Shown: positions 36,205-45,188 of the stretch, one piece after another
How the letters are laid out: every line of letters begins with the position of its first letter
Position numbering within the stretch: position 1 is the first letter of the stretch
Origin: Actinomycetospora cinnamomea
GTDB lineage: Bacteria > Actinomycetota > Actinomycetes > Mycobacteriales > Pseudonocardiaceae
NCBI RefSeq assembly: GCF_003096675.1
Contig: NZ_QEKW01000016.1
Location: 55,247 to 119,246, forward strand
Reading direction: 5' to 3'
Length of the DNA stretch: 64,000 nucleotides
Program-made: the position numbers and the translations under genes
The notes under the pieces: model-generated
The model's database searches: none
What the model was told of the DNA's origin: nothing
The model's input: only the letters and a program-made list of their open reading frames with translations

Positions 36205-37704
36205 CTAGCGCTGGCGGATGGGCGCGGTCGCCGAGACGGGGACGGCCGCGAAGACCTCGGTGGGGGTGTCCGGCGCCGGCTCCACCGGGGACGGGTCCTC
36301 GGCCGGGATCCCGTGGCCGGCGTAGCGGACGTCGAGGGCGCCCGCGCGGCGGCGCACCGCGAGGGCGGCGGTCGCGGCCGCGGTCAGCAGGAGCGCGCCG
36401 GCGTTCTCGCCCAGCTCCTCGACGTGGTAGCCCAGCACCTGGAGCGTCTGCCCGCCGCCGCCCGCGGCGATGAGCGCGCCCTGGATGCCCTCCACCCCGA
36501 GCGCGAAGAAGAACAGCACGCCCAGGCCGCCCACCAGCAGCCAGCGGGGCCGGCCGCGCAGCTTGAGGGCCAGCGCACCGAGCGCGATCGCGATGAGCAG
36601 GGCGACCCCGGCGCCCGGGACGACCCAGTAGAAGGAGAAGTTGCCGCCCTCGGCGCCCGCCGCCCCGGCGCCCTCGGGTCGCACCATGTCGCCGACCCGC
36701 TCGTGGATCGTGGTCATGTCGTCCAGCGACATCCCCAGCAGGATGAAGGCCCCCACGAACCACCCGGTCGACGCGGGCGCGCCCTCGCGGCGTGCCGTGA
36801 GGCCCGTGACGAGGTGTGCGACGGCGGCCGAGACGAGCAGTCCGACGCTCCACCAGGTGGGCAGGTTGCCCTCGTTGTCGACGTCCAGGTAGCCGATCCA
36901 GGGGGCCAGCTTCGGACCGGGATCGGGGAAGGCGAGGTTGGCGACCAGGCTGAGGGCGCTGAGCCCCGCGGTGACCGCGATCGCGACCGCCCACAGCGGC
37001 CAGCGCCGGGGCTCGCCCGGCTCGAGGGGGTCCGCGCCCGCCGGCGTCGTGGAGACCAGGCGCACCCCGGGCCCGTCACCGGCGAGCCGCACGGCGGTGA
37101 CGGCGACCAGGAGCAGGCCGGCCGCGCCGGCGAGCTGGACGCCCTCGGCGACCACGGCCAGGGCCCGTCCACCGTCGCCGAGCGCGCGCACCAGCAGCTC
37201 GCTGCCCAGCGCACCCCCCGCGAAGACCGCGACGGCCGCGATCATCCGGCGCCCGTGCGGGACGTACCGCGCGAGCACGCCGAACGGCACCGCGAGCACC
37301 AGCCCGATCACCACGGCGGCCGGCAGCCAGTCGGTGGTGAGGGCGTTCTCGCCGACCGCCTGCCGGGCGAGCCCGTCGACACGGGTGTGCAGCCCCGTCC
37401 CGACGCACAGCGACGCCACGGCCGGGCCGACGGCCGCGGCGTACCACCACCAGGCCCCGCGCACGCCGGCGGCGCGGGCGGCCGCGCCCGCGACGACCAG
37501 GGCGCCGGCGGTGACGAGCAGCAGCGCGGCGCCGAACCAGGTCGGGAGGTTGTAGGCCTCGAGGACGTCGACGTAGGCCCACAACCCCGGAGGGCCGGGG
37601 CGGACGAGGGCGACGACGAGGGCCAGCACGGTCAGCAGCGCGACCGCCGCCGCGAGCGTGGCGCTGAGGAGTCGCAGGGGCGACACCGTTCGCTTAGCGT
37701 TCAC
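36205..37704 (-). CDS. Polytopic membrane protein with internal duplication
   Basis: 499 residues, about 12-14 membrane segments, not a family I recognise. The protein is two homologous halves. NLPTW occurs at 52-56 and 280-284; the motif H-x-R-V occurs at 106-109 and 334-337, exactly 54 residues later in each; and Glu187 in VAEGVQLAG lines up with Glu430 in VEELGENAG. The repeated His and Glu could form a site in the membrane, but this is inference. Residues 210-235 form the linker. The GTG 37704 follows GGAG at good spacing; an earlier GTG would add nine residues. It diverges from the MoxR gene; BLUF follows 215 bp downstream. Confidence 0.6.
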   Translation of the reverse strand: MNAKRTVSPLRLLSATLAAAVALLTVLALVVALVRPGPPGLWAYVDVLEAYNLPTWFGAALLLVTAGALVVAGAAARAAGVRGAWWWYAAAVGPAVASLCVGTGLHTRVDGLARQAVGENALTTDWLPAAVVIGLVLAVPFGVLARYVPHGRRMIAAVAVFAGGALGSELLVRALGDGGRALAVVAEGVQLAGAAGLLLVAVTAVRLAGDGPGVRLVSTTPAGADPLEPGEPRRWPLWAVAIAVTAGLSALSLVANLAFPDPGPKLAPWIGYLDVDNEGNLPTWWSVGLLVSAAVAHLVTGLTARREGAPASTGWFVGAFILLGMSLDDMTTIHERVGDMVRPEGAGAAGAEGGNFSFYWVVPGAGVALLIAIALGALALKLRGRPRWLLVGGLGVLFFFALGVEGIQGALIAAGGGGQTLQVLGYHVEELGENAGALLLTAAATAALAVRRRAGALDVRYAGHGIPAEDPSPVEPAPDTPTEVFAAVPVSATAPIRQR

Positions 37705-37860
37705 CTGAACTCCAACGAATGTCACGTCGTCGCGTTGCCCAAACTTCCCCGGATCGTAGTATTTTGTTCGCTTCCCCCAGCTCGGGGGGGGGCGCCGGTC
37801 GGGTGCCGAAGCGGCCACATCGCCGGGACAGGTGCCCGCGCACCGGGCAGGATGCGGCCC

Positions 37861-38742
37861 GTGAGCACCGAGCCGGTCGACCAGAAGGCGTTGTTCGACT
37901 CCGTCGACGACGTCACCACCCGGCTCGCCGACGTCGGCTACCTCGCGTCCACCGCGGTGGCGACCACCGTCTTCCTCGCCGACCGGCTCGGGAAGCCGCT
38001 GCTGGTCGAGGGCCCGGCCGGTGTGGGCAAGACCGAGCTGGCGCGGGCCGTGGCCGACGCGACGGGCAGCGGCCTCGTGCGCCTGCAGTGCTACGAGGGC
38101 ATCGACGAGGCCCGCGCGCTCTACGAGTGGAACCACGCCAAGCAGCTGCTGCGGATCACCGCCAGCCAGGACGAGTCGTGGGACGCGACGCGCGACGACG
38201 TGTTCTCCGAGGAGTTCCTGCTGCCGCGCCCGCTGCTCACGGCGATCCGGCGGACCGACCCCACCGTGCTGCTCGTCGACGAGACCGACAAGGCCGACGT
38301 GGAGGTCGAGGGCCTGCTGCTGGAGGTGCTCGGCGACTTCCAGGTCACCGTGCCCGAGTGGGGCACGATCACCGCCAACCAGCGCCCCTTCACGCTGCTG
38401 ACCTCCAACGCCACCCGCGAGCTCTCCGAGGCGCTCAAGCGCCGGTGCCTGTTCCTGCACCTCGACTTCCCCGACCCCGAGCTGGAACGGCGCATCGTCC
38501 TCGCCCGCGTGCCCCAGCTGCCCGAGGCGCTGGCCGAGGAGCTCGTGCGCATCGTCGGCGTGCTGCGCGGCATCCAGCTCCGCAAGGCGCCCTCGGTGTC
38601 GGAGACCATCGACTGGGGCCGCACGCTGCTCGCCCTCGGTCTCGACACCCTCGACGACGCGACCGTGCGCGCCACGCTCGGTGTCGTGCTCAAGCACCGC
38701 TCCGACGCCGAGCGCGCGGTCGCCGAGCTGCGACTGAACTGA
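37861..38742 (+). CDS. MoxR-type AAA+ ATPase
   Basis: 293 residues. Walker A is EGPAGVGKTELARAVA, Walker B is VLLVDETDKADVEVEG, and sensor 1 is FTLLTSNATREL. MoxR ATPases act with von Willebrand A proteins as chaperones that mature metal enzymes (for example CoxD with CoxE in CO dehydrogenase assembly). The VWA partner follows 1 nt after the stop. No CO dehydrogenase or other obvious client is nearby. GTG 37861 is used; an ATG at 37852 leaves no space for the GGCAGG ribosome-binding site. Confidence 0.88.
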   Translation: MSTEPVDQKALFDSVDDVTTRLADVGYLASTAVATTVFLADRLGKPLLVEGPAGVGKTELARAVADATGSGLVRLQCYEGIDEARALYEWNHAKQLLRITASQDESWDATRDDVFSEEFLLPRPLLTAIRRTDPTVLLVDETDKADVEVEGLLLEVLGDFQVTVPEWGTITANQRPFTLLTSNATRELSEALKRRCLFLHLDFPDPELERRIVLARVPQLPEALAEELVRIVGVLRGIQLRKAPSVSETIDWGRTLLALGLDTLDDATVRATLGVVLKHRSDAERAVAELRLN

Positions 38743-38743
38743 C

Positions 38744-40207
38744 GTGTCCGCCCCGACCACCGGCGGCCTGCCGGCGCACCTCGTCGACTTCGTCGGCGCG
38801 CTCCGCCGGGCCGGCATCGCGGTCGGACCGGGAGAGTCGGTCGACGCCGCGGCGGTGATGGCCGAGCTGGACCTGCTGCGCCGCGAGCAGCTGCGCGAGG
38901 GCCTGGCGGCCGCGATGCTGCGGCGTTCGGGGCAGCGCGCGGTGTTCGACGCGCTGTTCGACCTGTGGTTCCCGCTCGGGCAGGGCGCGGCCCTCGGCGA
39001 GGTCGCGCTGCCCTACGCCGAGGACGGGTCGGTCGACGTCGACGCGCTGCGCGATCTGCTCGCCGGCCTGCTGCGTGACGGTGACACCGCCGCGATGGCC
39101 GAGCTCGCGCGCGCGATCGTCGACGGCCTCGGCGCCGTGGGACGCGGGCAGGGCCAGGGCGGACAGGGGCAGGGCGGGGGCGGCGACCGGGGCGAGGGCG
39201 GTGGTCGTGACGGCGGCCGTCCGTCGAGCTGGTCGGCCTACCAGGCCCTCAACGCCGTGCGCCCCGAGACGCTGCTGGCCCGCGTGCTCGCCGACCTGCG
39301 CGGCGGGCCGGACGCGGCGTGGGACAGCCCGTTCGCCGAGGAGGTCTCGCGCCGCGAGGTGCGCGAGCGGATCGCGTCGTTCCGGCGGATGGTCACCGAC
39401 GAGACCCGCCGGCGCGGTGCCGAGATCCGCGGCCGCGAGGCGGCGGCGCGCACCGGGGTGCCCAGGCAGGGCGACCGCGTCGACTTCCTCACCGCGAACG
39501 CCGAGCAGCTCGCCGACCTGCGCCGCCGCGTCGCCCCGCTGGCCCGGCACCTCGCCTCGCGCCTGGCCGCCCGGCGCCGTCGTGCCCGCCGCGGGCCGAT
39601 GGACCTGCGGCGCACCCTGCGCCGGTCCATGTCCACCGGCGGGGTCCCGATGCGCCCCGCGTTCCGCCGGCCCCGGCCGGGACGCCCCGAGCTGGTGCTG
39701 TTCTGCGACGTCTCGGGGTCGGTGGCGGGGTTCAGCCACTTCACGATGATGCTGGTCCAGGCCCTGCGCGAGCAGTTCTCCCGCATCCGGATCTTCTGCT
39801 TCGTCGACGGGTGCGTGGAGGTCACCGACCTGTTCGGCCCGGGGGCGGACCTCGCCGGGGTGATGTCCGAGATCACCGCACGGCCCGGGCTCGTCGCCTT
39901 CGACGGGCACAGCGACTACGGGTCGGCGCTGGGTCGCTTCCGTGCGGGCTGGCCGGACGTGGTCGGCCCGCGGACCTCGCTGCTCGTGCTCGGCGACGCC
40001 CGGACCAACTACCGCGACCCGAACCTGGCGGTGCTCGCCGACCTCGCCGAGCAGGCGCGGCACGTCCACTGGCTCAACCCCGAGCCACAGGCCCAGTGGG
40101 GCACCGGCGACTCCGCCGCGCGTCGCTACGGCCAGGTCGTGCCGATGCACGAGTGCCGCACGGCCGCCCAGCTCGCCGGCGTGGTGTCGGGACTGTTGCC
40201 GGTGTGA
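38744..40207 (+). CDS. CoxE-like von Willebrand A domain protein
   Basis: 487 residues. The N-terminal region (HLVDFVGALRRAGIAVGPGE) and the Gly/Gln-rich linker near 130-165 are typical of CoxE-type proteins; the C-terminal VWA domain has the MIDAS motif LVLFCDVSGSVAGFS and later DARTNYRDP. It is co-transcribed with the MoxR ATPase (start 1 nt after its stop) and most likely works with it in maturing a metalloenzyme encoded elsewhere. Cytosolic. Confidence 0.87.
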   Translation: MSAPTTGGLPAHLVDFVGALRRAGIAVGPGESVDAAAVMAELDLLRREQLREGLAAAMLRRSGQRAVFDALFDLWFPLGQGAALGEVALPYAEDGSVDVDALRDLLAGLLRDGDTAAMAELARAIVDGLGAVGRGQGQGGQGQGGGGDRGEGGGRDGGRPSSWSAYQALNAVRPETLLARVLADLRGGPDAAWDSPFAEEVSRREVRERIASFRRMVTDETRRRGAEIRGREAAARTGVPRQGDRVDFLTANAEQLADLRRRVAPLARHLASRLAARRRRARRGPMDLRRTLRRSMSTGGVPMRPAFRRPRPGRPELVLFCDVSGSVAGFSHFTMMLVQALREQFSRIRIFCFVDGCVEVTDLFGPGADLAGVMSEITARPGLVAFDGHSDYGSALGRFRAGWPDVVGPRTSLLVLGDARTNYRDPNLAVLADLAEQARHVHWLNPEPQAQWGTGDSAARRYGQVVPMHECRTAAQLAGVVSGLLPV

Positions 40208-40223
40208 GGGTGCGCCGACGATC

Positions 40224-40229
40224 TAGGCT
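40224..40229 (+). promoter_or_regulatory. -10 box of nadD, leaderless
   Basis: TAGGCT ends 6 nt before the nadD ATG, so the transcript should begin at or next to the start codon. No ribosome-binding site is present in the gap. Confidence 0.5.
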
Positions 40230-40235
40230 GAACGG

Positions 40236-40871
40236 ATGAGCGGCCGCCGGATCGGGGTCATGGGCGGCACCTTCGACCCCATTCACCACGGACACCTCGT
40301 GGCGGCCAGCGAGGCCCAGGTCCGCTTCGCCCTCGACGAGGTCGTCTTCGTGCCCACCGGCCAGCCCTACCGCAAGGCGGGCTACGAGGTCAGCGCGGCC
40401 GAGGACCGCTACCTCATGACCGTGGTGGCCACCGCGTCCAACCCCCGGTTCACCGTCAGCCGCGTCGACGTCGACCGGGACGGTCCGACGTACACCGTGG
40501 ACACCCTGCAGGACCTGGCGGCGATCTTCCCCTACGACGAGCTGTTCTTCATCACCGGCGCCGACGCGCTCGAGCAGATCCTGTCGTGGCACCGCGCCGA
40601 CGAGATGTTCCGGCTCGCCCACTTCGTGGGGGTCACGCGGCCCGGCTTCGAGCTCGACGGCGACCACCTGCCCCGCGGCGCGGTCAGCCTGCTCGAGGTG
40701 CCGGCCATGGCGATCTCGTCGACGGCCTGCCGCGAGCGCGTCGCCGCGGGCGAGCCGGTCTGGTACCTCGTACCCGACGGCGTCGTGCAGTACATCGCCA
40801 AGCGCGGGCTCTACCGCCACCGCGAGCAGGGCGCGGTGCTCGGTCCGACGGAGCACGTGGTCTCCGAGTAG
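40236..40871 (+). CDS. nadD: Nicotinate-nucleotide adenylyltransferase
   Basis: NAD synthesis: adenylates nicotinate mononucleotide. The nucleotidyltransferase motif [12 protein letters not shown] is at residues 10-21 and ISSTACRER near 165 is the ISSTxxR motif. 211 residues with a slightly long C-terminal tail. In many actinomycetes nadD precedes rsfS directly; here four kilobases of other genes separate them. Confidence 0.95.
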   Translation: MSGRRIGVMGGTFDPIHHGHLVAASEAQVRFALDEVVFVPTGQPYRKAGYEVSAAEDRYLMTVVATASNPRFTVSRVDVDRDGPTYTVDTLQDLAAIFPYDELFFITGADALEQILSWHRADEMFRLAHFVGVTRPGFELDGDHLPRGAVSLLEVPAMAISSTACRERVAAGEPVWYLVPDGVVQYIAKRGLYRHREQGAVLGPTEHVVSE

Positions 40872-40990
40872 CGACGGGCCACACGAACGAGTGACAGGTT
40901 GAGCGTTGGACTAACGGCGCGCGACGGTCTCCCGAGATCCACTCGAACGCCGCCCGTCGGGGGCGGGCCACCGGGGGAGTCGATCTCGAG

Positions 40991-42400
40991 ATGTCCGTGC
41001 CACCGCCACCCGTCCTCGCTCAGGTCGCGCCACCACCGCGTCGCGTGCCCCGTAGCGCGATGATCGCGATCGTGGTGCTGGCGCTCCTCGTCGCCGCGCT
41101 CGGCGGGGCGATCGTCGCTCGCGAGACGGGGGCGCCGACCGGGGTCGCGCTCGAGCCGGTGGGCACCACGGGCACCGCGCCCTTCATGGATGCTGTCGGT
41201 ACCGACGTCCCCGACGTCCGCCCGGTCGCGAACACGGGCGGGCGCCGGGACGGCAGGAGCCCCGGCCTCTACGGCAGCGCCGGCAGCGGCGGCGTGTGCG
41301 ACCGCGGCCAGCTCACCCGTTCCCTCGCCCGGCATCCCGACCGCGCGGCGGGCTGGGCCTCCGTCCTCGGCCTGCGCGACGCGTCGACCACCACGATCTC
41401 GCGGTACGTCGAGGGGCTCACCTCGGTCGTGCTGCGGTCGGACACCTTCGTCACCAACCACGGCTGGGTCGGCGGACGGGTGAACGCCTGGCCCGCCGTA
41501 CTGCAGGCCGGCACCACCGTGCTCGTCGACCGCTACGGCAATCCCGTCATCCGCTGTGCCTGCGGCAACCCGCTGGCCGCGCCCCGGTCGTACAGCTCGA
41601 TCGCCTACATCGGGCCGCAGTGGACGTCGTTCTCCTCGAGCTCGGTGACGGTCATCGACCACCAGACCACGACGGTGACGAACGACTACACCGTCGTCGA
41701 CGTCCACACCGGTCACGGCCACCGGCGCCCCGGGGGCACCGACGGCGGGGACGACGTCACCGTCAACGTGTCCGTCACCTTCCCGCCGCCGGTGAACGAG
41801 CCGGACGAGGACTCGGACGGTGGCTCGGGTGACGGCGCGGACCAGGGGTCGAGCGGTGGCTCGGACGGCGGCGCGGACCAGTCGAACGAGGACGCGACCA
41901 ACCAGGACGCGGACGAGGACTCGGACCAGAGTCCGGGGCAGGAGGCGGGGCAGGAGGCGGGGCAGAGCTCCGGGGACACGGCCCGCGAGGGCCGGAATCC
42001 GTCCGCGCAGCGGGGTGCCGCGCCGCGCCTCGCGGAGACGCCGCCACCGGCCGAGAGCGAGCCCGGCGTCTCCGTCGCGGTGCCCGATGTGGCCGCGACC
42101 ACCGGCACCACCACGACGACCACGCCGCCGTCGAGCACGCCGGCCACACCGACCACCGCCGACCTCGCGGGTTCGTGGACGGCGAGCGACGCCTGCGGCT
42201 TGCCCGCGGAACTGGTACTCGATGGGGCAGGGAGCTACTCGGGGAATCCGGCTGGTGGGTCGTACTCCGTTTCCACGGGCGGGCTCGTGCTCAGCCCGGA
42301 CCGGTCGCCCGCTACCCGGTTCGCGCCGAGCGACGCCGACGGCACGTCGTGGACCGCCACCGGAAACCCCGACTGCACGCTCACCCAGGCATCGGGATGA
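40991..42400 (+). CDS. Membrane-anchored DUF6777 domain protein
   Basis: 469 residues. A Pro-rich cytoplasmic start is followed by one membrane segment at about 24-43 (AMIAIVVLALLVAALGGAIV). The extracellular DUF6777 domain spans about 85-215, with TPGLYG-like SPGLYGSAGSGGVCD, FVTNHGWVGG and VIRCACGNPLAAP; paired cysteines may form disulfides. A low-complexity Asp/Ser/Gly/Gln/Glu region and Thr/Pro-rich linker follow, then a C-terminal beta-rich domain of about 75 residues (GSWTASDACGLPAELVLDGA). Function unknown; surface exposure is inferred. The stop overlaps the start of a decayed gene. Confidence 0.75.
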   Translation: MSVPPPPVLAQVAPPPRRVPRSAMIAIVVLALLVAALGGAIVARETGAPTGVALEPVGTTGTAPFMDAVGTDVPDVRPVANTGGRRDGRSPGLYGSAGSGGVCDRGQLTRSLARHPDRAAGWASVLGLRDASTTTISRYVEGLTSVVLRSDTFVTNHGWVGGRVNAWPAVLQAGTTVLVDRYGNPVIRCACGNPLAAPRSYSSIAYIGPQWTSFSSSSVTVIDHQTTTVTNDYTVVDVHTGHGHRRPGGTDGGDDVTVNVSVTFPPPVNEPDEDSDGGSGDGADQGSSGGSDGGADQSNEDATNQDADEDSDQSPGQEAGQEAGQSSGDTAREGRNPSAQRGAAPRLAETPPPAESEPGVSVAVPDVAATTGTTTTTTPPSSTPATPTTADLAGSWTASDACGLPAELVLDGAGSYSGNPAGGSYSVSTGGLVLSPDRSPATRFAPSDADGTSWTATGNPDCTLTQASG

Positions 42401-43030
42401 GCCGGCACCGTCGCCCGGAGCCGGACGGCGCGGAAGACCTCGATCCGCCCGCCGGCGGCTCGTCGGCGCGTGGTGCCGCTCGCCGTGGTCGCCGCCGCGC
42501 CGCCGTCGGCACCCGCCCCGGGGCCTGATCGCCGAAAACGGGCGCCGAGTGGCTCCGCGAGCACGCCGACGCGCACTTCCGCCGATCACGGCCCGATCGC
42601 CGGTCCGCCTCGACCCCCTGACCGCCCGCGCCGCCGTGGCCGCCGCACCCCCACCCCTCGGTGCCGCCGATCCCCGCGCCCTGGCCCGCGCCCCCGCCCG
42701 CCCGTCGCGGGCCCGGCGGTCTCGTGATCGGCGCGATCGCGCTGCTCGTGAAGCGCCCGGGCATCGTCGACCGCGGGCAGGCGTGGGACGCCGCCGCGAT
42801 CCTCGCCGAGCACGAGCAGCTGCGGGCCCGCCACCCGCAGGCGCGGCTGCTGTGGTCGGGCGACCGGCCGGTCTGCGCCGGTGACGACTTCTGGGTCACG
42901 TGCTGGCCACGCCCGCGTCGTCGGCGGAGGGCGCCGACGGGTGGTGCGACTGGGCCGCCCCGCCGACGACTGCTTCGCCAAGTGACTCGCGCGCTCCGGC
43001 GGCAGCGAGGGCATCGCCGTGCACCGATGA
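42397..43030 (+). pseudogene. Decayed gene after the DUF6777 gene
   Basis: Coding signal continues here but shifts frame. A first frame begins at ATG 42397 (MSRHRRPEPDGAEDL) overlapping the DUF6777 stop and ends early. A Pro-rich stretch and membrane segment (GGLVIGAIALLV) and the domain WSGDRPVCAGDDFWVT lie in the frame ending at 42899; the natural continuation LATPASSAEGADGWCDWAAP is in a second frame (42900-42958); DDCFAK, then an in-frame TGA, then LARSGGSEGIAVHR lies in a third frame (42965-43030). At least two frameshifts and one premature stop are needed to explain this. Sequencing error could account for one but hardly all. The intact ancestor was probably another small membrane-anchored protein of unknown role. 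Confidence 0.6.
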
Positions 43031-43037
43031 GGGCGGG

Positions 43038-43448
43038 TCAGCCCCGCCGGTGCACCGCGGTCGGGGCGATGCGCAGGATGAGGCGCCGTTGGCGGGGGTC
43101 GCCTCGCCAGGGCCCGCCCAGGTAGCGCCGCGCCAGGGCCTGGAGGTGCTCGGCGGCGCCGTCCGGGGTGACCTCGACGACCCGGCCGCGCACGGCGACG
43201 TAGTGCTCGGGCCGCCCGGCCTCGGCCACGGCGACCGAGACCCGCGGGTCGCGGCGGACGTTGTGGACCTGCGGCAGGCCCTCCACCGCGTTGAGCACCA
43301 CGTGCGTGCCGTCGGTGTCGACCCACGTCTCGGTGGTCTCCGCCGACCCGTCCGGCATCACGGTCGCCACGAAGCACCGGTTGGGTCCGCGCAGCAGCGA
43401 GACGACGTCGTCCGGGAGTCGCTCGACCTGCTGGGGCGCGACGGACAT
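43038..43448 (-). CDS. PPOX-class FMN/F420-binding split-barrel protein
   Basis: 136 residues: FVATVMPDGSAETTETWVDT at the N terminus, then VLNAVEGLPQVHNVRRDPRV, VRGRVVEVTPDG and RRYLGG, the pattern of pyridoxamine 5-phosphate oxidase-like F420- or FMN-dependent proteins. The actinobacterial members mostly bind F420 and act as reductases or as F420 carriers; the substrate is unknown. Stand-alone transcription. Confidence 0.85.
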   Translation of the reverse strand: MSVAPQQVERLPDDVVSLLRGPNRCFVATVMPDGSAETTETWVDTDGTHVVLNAVEGLPQVHNVRRDPRVSVAVAEAGRPEHYVAVRGRVVEVTPDGAAEHLQALARRYLGGPWRGDPRQRRLILRIAPTAVHRRG

Positions 43449-43535
43449 CGGTGGTCGTGGTCCTTCGTGCGGGGCTCGTGGTCGACCTCCACCGTAGAGC
43501 CGGTGGTCCCGCCCCGATCGAGGGCCCGGGTCGGG

Positions 43536-44690
43536 TCAGCCGAAGGCCAGGACCGACGCCGTGAACGCGTGCAGGTGGTTCCGCGCGGCGACCGGCCCGA
43601 TCTCGCCGGCGGCGAAGAACCCGGCGACGCCCTGGGGTTCGAGGCCGCGCCGCACGGCGAGCACGTCGTGGTCGGCGTCGGAGAACATCGCCCGTCCCCG
43701 CCCGTTGCACGAGAACAGCAGCGCACCCGCGGTGTCGCCGTCGCCGCGGTGGCGCGTCATCAGCCAGTCGAGGTCGGCGTCGGCGCTCCGGGCGTCGCGG
43801 ACCTGGAACTGCACCGTGCGCCCGACCTCGACGACGTCACCGACCGTAATCGTGCCCCCTTCGGGGTCCGCGCCGACGACGCCGCGGATGAGGAAGTCGC
43901 CCTGACGGTGGTCGTCGGCGTACTCGTCCATGGCGATGCCGAGGTGCAGCCCCTGGGCGACCATCTGCTGCTCGGACTCGTCGAGCTCGCGGAGGATCTG
44001 CTCGAGCTTGCGGTACGCCGGCACGCCGGCGAGGCCCTGCAGGTGCGGGCCCTCCGCGGCCGTCACCGTCATCGTCGGGCCGATGGGCCGGCAGCCCTGG
44101 CTGACCAGCGTGCGGACCCGGACGTCGCCACCGATCGTCACGCCGACGACGCCGCGCTCGTGCACGGCACCGTCGAGGAACAGGCGCGCCGCGCCGGCCC
44201 CGCCGGGTCCCGACGCGAGGCCGCCGACCAGGGGAAGGCCGCGCAGCGCCTCCCCGGACTGCTCGACGAAGCCCTGGATGGGGAACGTGTACGGGTCGGC
44301 CAGCAGCAGGGCGACCGCGTCGTCGTCGCGGCGCTGCGGCATCCCGCCGACCACCATGCCGGTCTCGGTGCGGGTGGCCTCGAGACGGAACGGGGTCAGC
44401 GTCGCGTCGGGCAGCGCCGCCGCCCACACCGCGACCGCGGGCCGGGCCTCGACGCCACGCCCGTCGCCGATCACGCCGCCGGCGCTGCAGCCGATCGCCG
44501 CTCGCGCGCCCGCCACCTCCATCGCCCGCGCGCCCGCCCGGGCGACCTCGCCGGGGTCCGGGTGGCAGACGAACACGGCGAGCAGGTCGGGCCGCCGGCC
44601 CCCGAGCGGGGCCGTGGCCTGGGCGACGGCGTTCTCGGCGGCGGCCACCAGGTCGGCGCCCTGGGCCAGCCCGTCCCCGAAGTCCGACAT
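43536..44690 (-). CDS. FIST domain protein
   Basis: 384 residues covering FIST_N (AIGCSAGGVIGDGRGVEAR) and FIST_C (LSACNG-like LLFSCNGRGRAMF, GFFAAGEIGP). FIST domains are proposed small-ligand sensors, often fused to kinases or cyclases; here the protein stands alone without an output domain. A TATCCT -10 box on the minus strand ends 6 nt before the ATG and there is no ribosome-binding site, which fits a leaderless mRNA. Confidence 0.88.
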   Translation of the reverse strand: MSDFGDGLAQGADLVAAAENAVAQATAPLGGRRPDLLAVFVCHPDPGEVARAGARAMEVAGARAAIGCSAGGVIGDGRGVEARPAVAVWAAALPDATLTPFRLEATRTETGMVVGGMPQRRDDDAVALLLADPYTFPIQGFVEQSGEALRGLPLVGGLASGPGGAGAARLFLDGAVHERGVVGVTIGGDVRVRTLVSQGCRPIGPTMTVTAAEGPHLQGLAGVPAYRKLEQILRELDESEQQMVAQGLHLGIAMDEYADDHRQGDFLIRGVVGADPEGGTITVGDVVEVGRTVQFQVRDARSADADLDWLMTRHRGDGDTAGALLFSCNGRGRAMFSDADHDVLAVRRGLEPQGVAGFFAAGEIGPVAARNHLHAFTASVLAFG

Positions 44691-44696
44691 CCGACC

Positions 44697-44747
44697 AGGA
44701 TAAGGCCGTCTCGGCGCCGACGACCCGGTGTGGGCGTCGAGTAGGAT
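44697..44747. promoter_or_regulatory. Divergent promoters for the FIST gene and rsfS
   Basis: Minus strand: TATCCT at 44697-44702, 6 nt before the FIST ATG. Plus strand: TAGGAT at 44742-44747, giving rsfS a leader of about 30 nt. Both match TANNNT. Confidence 0.45.
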
Positions 44748-44783
44748 CGGTGTGCTCCCGTCGCCGATCCCTCGAAGGGTTTC

Positions 44784-45188
44784 GTGGCCGTCACCGACCG
44801 CGCGCGCCGTCTGGCCGAGACCGCCGCGCTCGCCGCCGCCGACAAGCTCGCCCGCGACGTCGTCGCCATCGACGTGTCCGAGCGGCTCCCGCTGACCGAC
44901 TGCTTCGTCATCGCCTCGGCGCCGAACGAGCGCCAGGTGCAGGCCGTCGTCGACAGCGTCGAGGAGAAGCTGCGCGCGCTGGACGCCAAGCCCGTGCGCC
45001 GCGAGGGCACGCAGGAGGCGCGGTGGGTGCTGCTCGACTTCGACGACATCGTCGTGCACGTCCTGCACTCCGAGGAACGCGAGTACTACGGCCTCGAGCG
45101 GCTGTGGAAGGACTGCCCGTCGGTGCCCCTGCCCGACGTGGTGTACGGACCGCCGGCGGACCGCGAGCAGAGCGCCGCCGGCGAGTGA
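44784..45188 (+). CDS. rsfS: Ribosome silencing factor RsfS
   Basis: Binds L14 and blocks subunit joining in starvation. 134 residues with DVVAIDVSERLPLTDCFVIA, EARWVLLDFDDIVVHVL and EREYYGLERLW, all conserved. GTG start. The stop overlaps gpgP (GTGA). The order rsfS-gpgP-octT matches Mycobacterium tuberculosis Rv2420c-Rv2419c-Rv2418c. Confidence 0.95.
   Translation: MAVTDRARRLAETAALAAADKLARDVVAIDVSERLPLTDCFVIASAPNERQVQAVVDSVEEKLRALDAKPVRREGTQEARWVLLDFDDIVVHVLHSEEREYYGLERLWKDCPSVPLPDVVYGPPADREQSAAGE

Noticed and set aside
37753..37762. AT-rich stretch with TAGTAT (plus) or TACGAT (minus) as a promoter for MoxR or the membrane protein
   Set aside because: Both strands offer a -10-like hexamer but no -35 partner, and the direction cannot be decided from sequence.
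37861..40207. CO dehydrogenase maturation operon
   Set aside because: Only the MoxR and CoxE-like genes are present; no coxMSL genes are found nearby, so a CO-oxidation role is not claimed.
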